The notes beneath the pieces are model-generated. The model saw nothing but the letters and a program-made list of their open reading frames with translations. It had not been told where the DNA came from and ran no database searches. A stretch of DNA of 64,000 bases from Sphingobacteriia bacterium. Lineage in GTDB: Bacteria; Pseudomonadota; Alphaproteobacteria; Rickettsiales; 33-17. Position 1 is the stretch's first letter, and every line of letters starts with the position of its first letter. Of the stretch, positions 62,125-64,000 are shown in pieces. The DNA is taken from NCBI GenBank assembly GCA_017304685.1, contig JAFKLR010000003.1, positions 806,001 to 870,000 of the forward strand, written 5' to 3'. The translations under genes and the position numbers were made by a program.

Positions 62125-62463
62125 ATGATACCAAATAGCGAAATCGTAACAATAGACGCAGTTACAAAATATCATAATTCAGTGAAAGAAATAAACCTTG
62201 CTCAAAAAGAAAATTCAACTTTAGAAGCAGCAGAAAATTTCTCACAATTACTCATTAAACAATATTTAGAGCTTGCATTAAAAAATAATATTGATGAAGA
62301 AAATATTTTTAATCCAGGTGGAGCTGCAAATCATTACCAAGGATTTCTAATTGATGAATATGCCAAAGTTTTAAGTGCTCCAGGTAATGCTGGAATAACT
62401 GAAATGGTTTACGCCGAACTTATAAAATTACAGGAGGTTGGCAATGGAAACCAATTTAAATGA
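62125..62463 (+). CDS. flgJ: FlgJ-like rod-binding protein (N-terminal domain only)
   Basis: 112 aa, corresponding to the rod-binding domain of FlgJ without the muramidase domain, as is common in alphaproteobacteria. The pattern EAAENFSQLLIKQYLELAL...YQGFLIDEYAKVLS...GITEMVYAEL fits that domain. It acts as a rod cap or scaffold in the periplasm. AGGGGAAAG precedes the ATG, 9 bp after the flgI stop. Its last 20 bases overlap the start of the next gene. Confidence 0.8.
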   Translation: MIPNSEIVTIDAVTKYHNSVKEINLAQKENSTLEAAENFSQLLIKQYLELALKNNIDEENIFNPGGAANHYQGFLIDEYAKVLSAPGNAGITEMVYAELIKLQEVGNGNQFK

Positions 62464-62932
62464 AAATTCTATCGAAAATGAAGGTATTGAAAATATAACT
62501 AATATTGATCGTGTTATAGTAATATTTGAAAAATTCATAACACTTTTAAATAAAGAAAGCGAATTATTAAAACAAATGAAAATTGCCGAAATTGACGCAT
62601 TATTGCCAGATAAGGTTAAAATGATGCAATGGCATAATATTTTTGAGCAATTCCTTTCACGCGAACCTAATTGGCTTAAGTCTCAAGAAGAAACTAAAAA
62701 ACAGAATTTAGTACAAATTTACGAAAAGTTTAAGCAGACAATGGAAGATCTCCATGGAAACTTAGAAAAAGCTGTAGTTGTAAACCAATATATTATGAAA
62801 ATGATTTATGAAGAAGTAGCCTCACAACATCAAAATGAAACATATAATTCAACAGGTCAAAAGAAAATTGGCACATTTGTTGCTTGTAATCAGAAACAGG
62901 GAATACCTATTAAAATTGATGAAAAAATTTAA
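62444..62932 (+). CDS. flgN: FlgN-like export chaperone
   Basis: 162 aa from the ATG at 62444, which has AGGAGG at 62432-62437; a TTG at 62438 is less likely. It is all helical: RVIVIFEKFITLLNKESELL, then MKIAEIDALLPDKVKMMQW, the usual layout of FlgN chaperones that bind FlgK/FlgL. Sequence identity is low in this family, so the call also rests on its position between flgJ and flgK. Overlap with flgJ indicates translational coupling. Confidence 0.7.
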   Translation: METNLNENSIENEGIENITNIDRVIVIFEKFITLLNKESELLKQMKIAEIDALLPDKVKMMQWHNIFEQFLSREPNWLKSQEETKKQNLVQIYEKFKQTMEDLHGNLEKAVVVNQYIMKMIYEEVASQHQNETYNSTGQKKIGTFVACNQKQGIPIKIDEKI

Positions 62933-62943
62933 AGGAGGCAAAC

Positions 62944-64000
62944 ATGGGCCTTGGGATTGCAGAAAACGCCGCACTAAGTAGCATTAAAGCTCATAAAAAG
63001 GCTTTTGACACTGTTTCAGTTAATATTGCAAACGCTAATAATGATGAATATACAGCTAAAGTTACAAATTTTAGCTCTGATATAGCACTAGGACAAGGTG
63101 TAGGTGTTAGAGTTGATGGAATATCTCGTAAAGTTGATGAAATTCTTCTTTCGGAATATAGAAATCAAGCCTCGTCTTTAGTAAGAGTTGATACACTTAA
63201 AAATTATAATGAACAAATTCAAATATTATTTGGTGAACCTGGTAATACAGGTACCTTAAACTATGTTATCGATGATTTTTTTGCAACCTTAAAACTAACA
63301 AATAGTACCCCTGAACTTAAAATGCAAGCAGTACAGAAAGCTCAAATTCTTTCTCAGAAAATTGCAGACATCTCAAGAGGTTTACAAGATTTAAGGTATA
63401 AAGCTGACCTAGAAATCGCTAACACATTTGAACAAATGAATTCTGATCTTAATAGATTATTTGACCTTCAAAAAAGTATTTCTTCAGTTTCTAGCTCACG
63501 TGGTAACACAGCCGATTTATTAGATCAAAGAGATACAATTATAAATCAATTATCAAAAAATATTAATTTAAAAGCGTATTTCAATGAATTTAATCAACCT
63601 TTTTTAAGTACTACTCGTGGTATTGCTGTTTATTCTGATCAACCTTACCAATTTAATTATGTTCCAACTCAAGGACCACAAGATTTTATAAATAATGCAG
63701 TATTAAATCATGCAACTATTACACCTCTTTATAATCCAAATGCACGTTCAGTGGCAGAAACAGTTATTACAGGCGGTAAAGAAGGAAATATCACTACACA
63801 ATTTACTAATGGTAAAATTTTAGCTCTTCACGAAATAAGAGATACGGATATACCAAATATTATAAATGAGCTTGATAATTTAGCTTCAGTTTTAAGAGAT
63901 AGCATCAACAATCTACATAATTCAGCGAGTGGTATGCCTGCTGCTCATACTCTACAAGGTACTACAATTATAAATGATTCTGATTATCATCAATGGTACG
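62944..64000 (+). CDS. flgK: Flagellar hook-associated protein FlgK, 3' part beyond the window
   Basis: The first 352 codons are visible and open to the right edge. The N-terminus GLGIAENAALSSIKAHKKAF, then DTVSVNIANANNDEYTAKV, is the D0 domain of FlgK. It is followed by NLHNSASG-type FlgK segments (ELDNLASVLRDSINNLHNSA near 312-331). FlgK joins the hook to the filament. AAAGGAGG lies 6 nt before the ATG, 11 bp after the flgN-like stop. Confidence 0.93.
   Translation, partial: MGLGIAENAALSSIKAHKKAFDTVSVNIANANNDEYTAKVTNFSSDIALGQGVGVRVDGISRKVDEILLSEYRNQASSLVRVDTLKNYNEQIQILFGEPGNTGTLNYVIDDFFATLKLTNSTPELKMQAVQKAQILSQKIADISRGLQDLRYKADLEIANTFEQMNSDLNRLFDLQKSISSVSSSRGNTADLLDQRDTIINQLSKNINLKAYFNEFNQPFLSTTRGIAVYSDQPYQFNYVPTQGPQDFINNAVLNHATITPLYNPNARSVAETVITGGKEGNITTQFTNGKILALHEIRDTDIPNIINELDNLASVLRDSINNLHNSASGMPAAHTLQGTTIINDSDYHQWY

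Noticed and set aside
1-64000. CRISPR arrays, rRNA genes, insertion sequences
   Set aside because: I looked for regularly spaced direct repeats, rRNA cores and transposase motifs and saw none.

Overview
The window is about 70% A+T and looks like the chromosome of an intracellular alphaproteobacterium of the order Rickettsiales, most likely a flagellated lineage such as Midichloriaceae. The evidence is the nuo subunits with their [FeS] signatures, hslVU, clpA, a TlyC/CorC-type protein, an AddB-type nuclease, and large ankyrin, coiled-coil and low-complexity proteins mixed among housekeeping genes. TGA is used as a stop. The taxonomic placement is an inference from gene content.

Layout. 1-5271: a partial membrane protein, hslV-hslU, and two accessory proteins (one coiled coil, one with a long Gly/Ala-rich hydrophobic block). 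5451-23003: the complex I genes nuoABC, nuoDE and nuoF, in normal order but separated by accessory genes. The first separator holds a small cationic protein and an ankyrin protein with an HExxH zinc-protease-like site. The second holds a 1609-aa protein with four copies of an unknown ~250-residue repeat, a single-unit paralogue, and a kinase-like protein. 23129-26735: a small membrane protein, a tyrosine-phosphatase-like protein whose catalytic Cys position is Gly, and a membrane/coiled-coil protein. 26796-32638: plsC, a YdcF-like gene, addB, an unknown gene and tlyC. 32951-40171: unknown genes, a DUF4385/DUF2945 pair, and two large tandem paralogues with near-identical promoter sequence. 40322-50028: clpA, the flagellar unit fliK-flgD-flgE, and recG. 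50101-60839: more accessory proteins (two membrane proteins, a 1863-aa giant, an ankyrin protein) and a tRNA-Leu(UAA). 60997-64000: flgI, flgJ-like, flgN-like and flgK (cut by the window edge).

How it fits together. Housekeeping operons (protein quality control, respiration, DNA repair, flagellum) form a backbone. Large genes with eukaryote-like or host-facing features are inserted between and within them. Several of these have TTAA-N7-TTAA sequences upstream, the half-site spacing of the alphaproteobacterial cell-cycle regulator CtrA; three share a longer core. Both flagellar clusters begin with a sigma-54 (-24/-12) promoter match, one of them perfect. Together this suggests two separable programmes: RpoN-dependent hook and rod assembly, and a set of candidate effectors possibly timed by CtrA. 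The strongest candidates for undescribed biology are the degenerate tyrosine phosphatase, the zincin-ankyrin protein, the kinase-like protein and the four-repeat family with nuclear-localisation-like tails.
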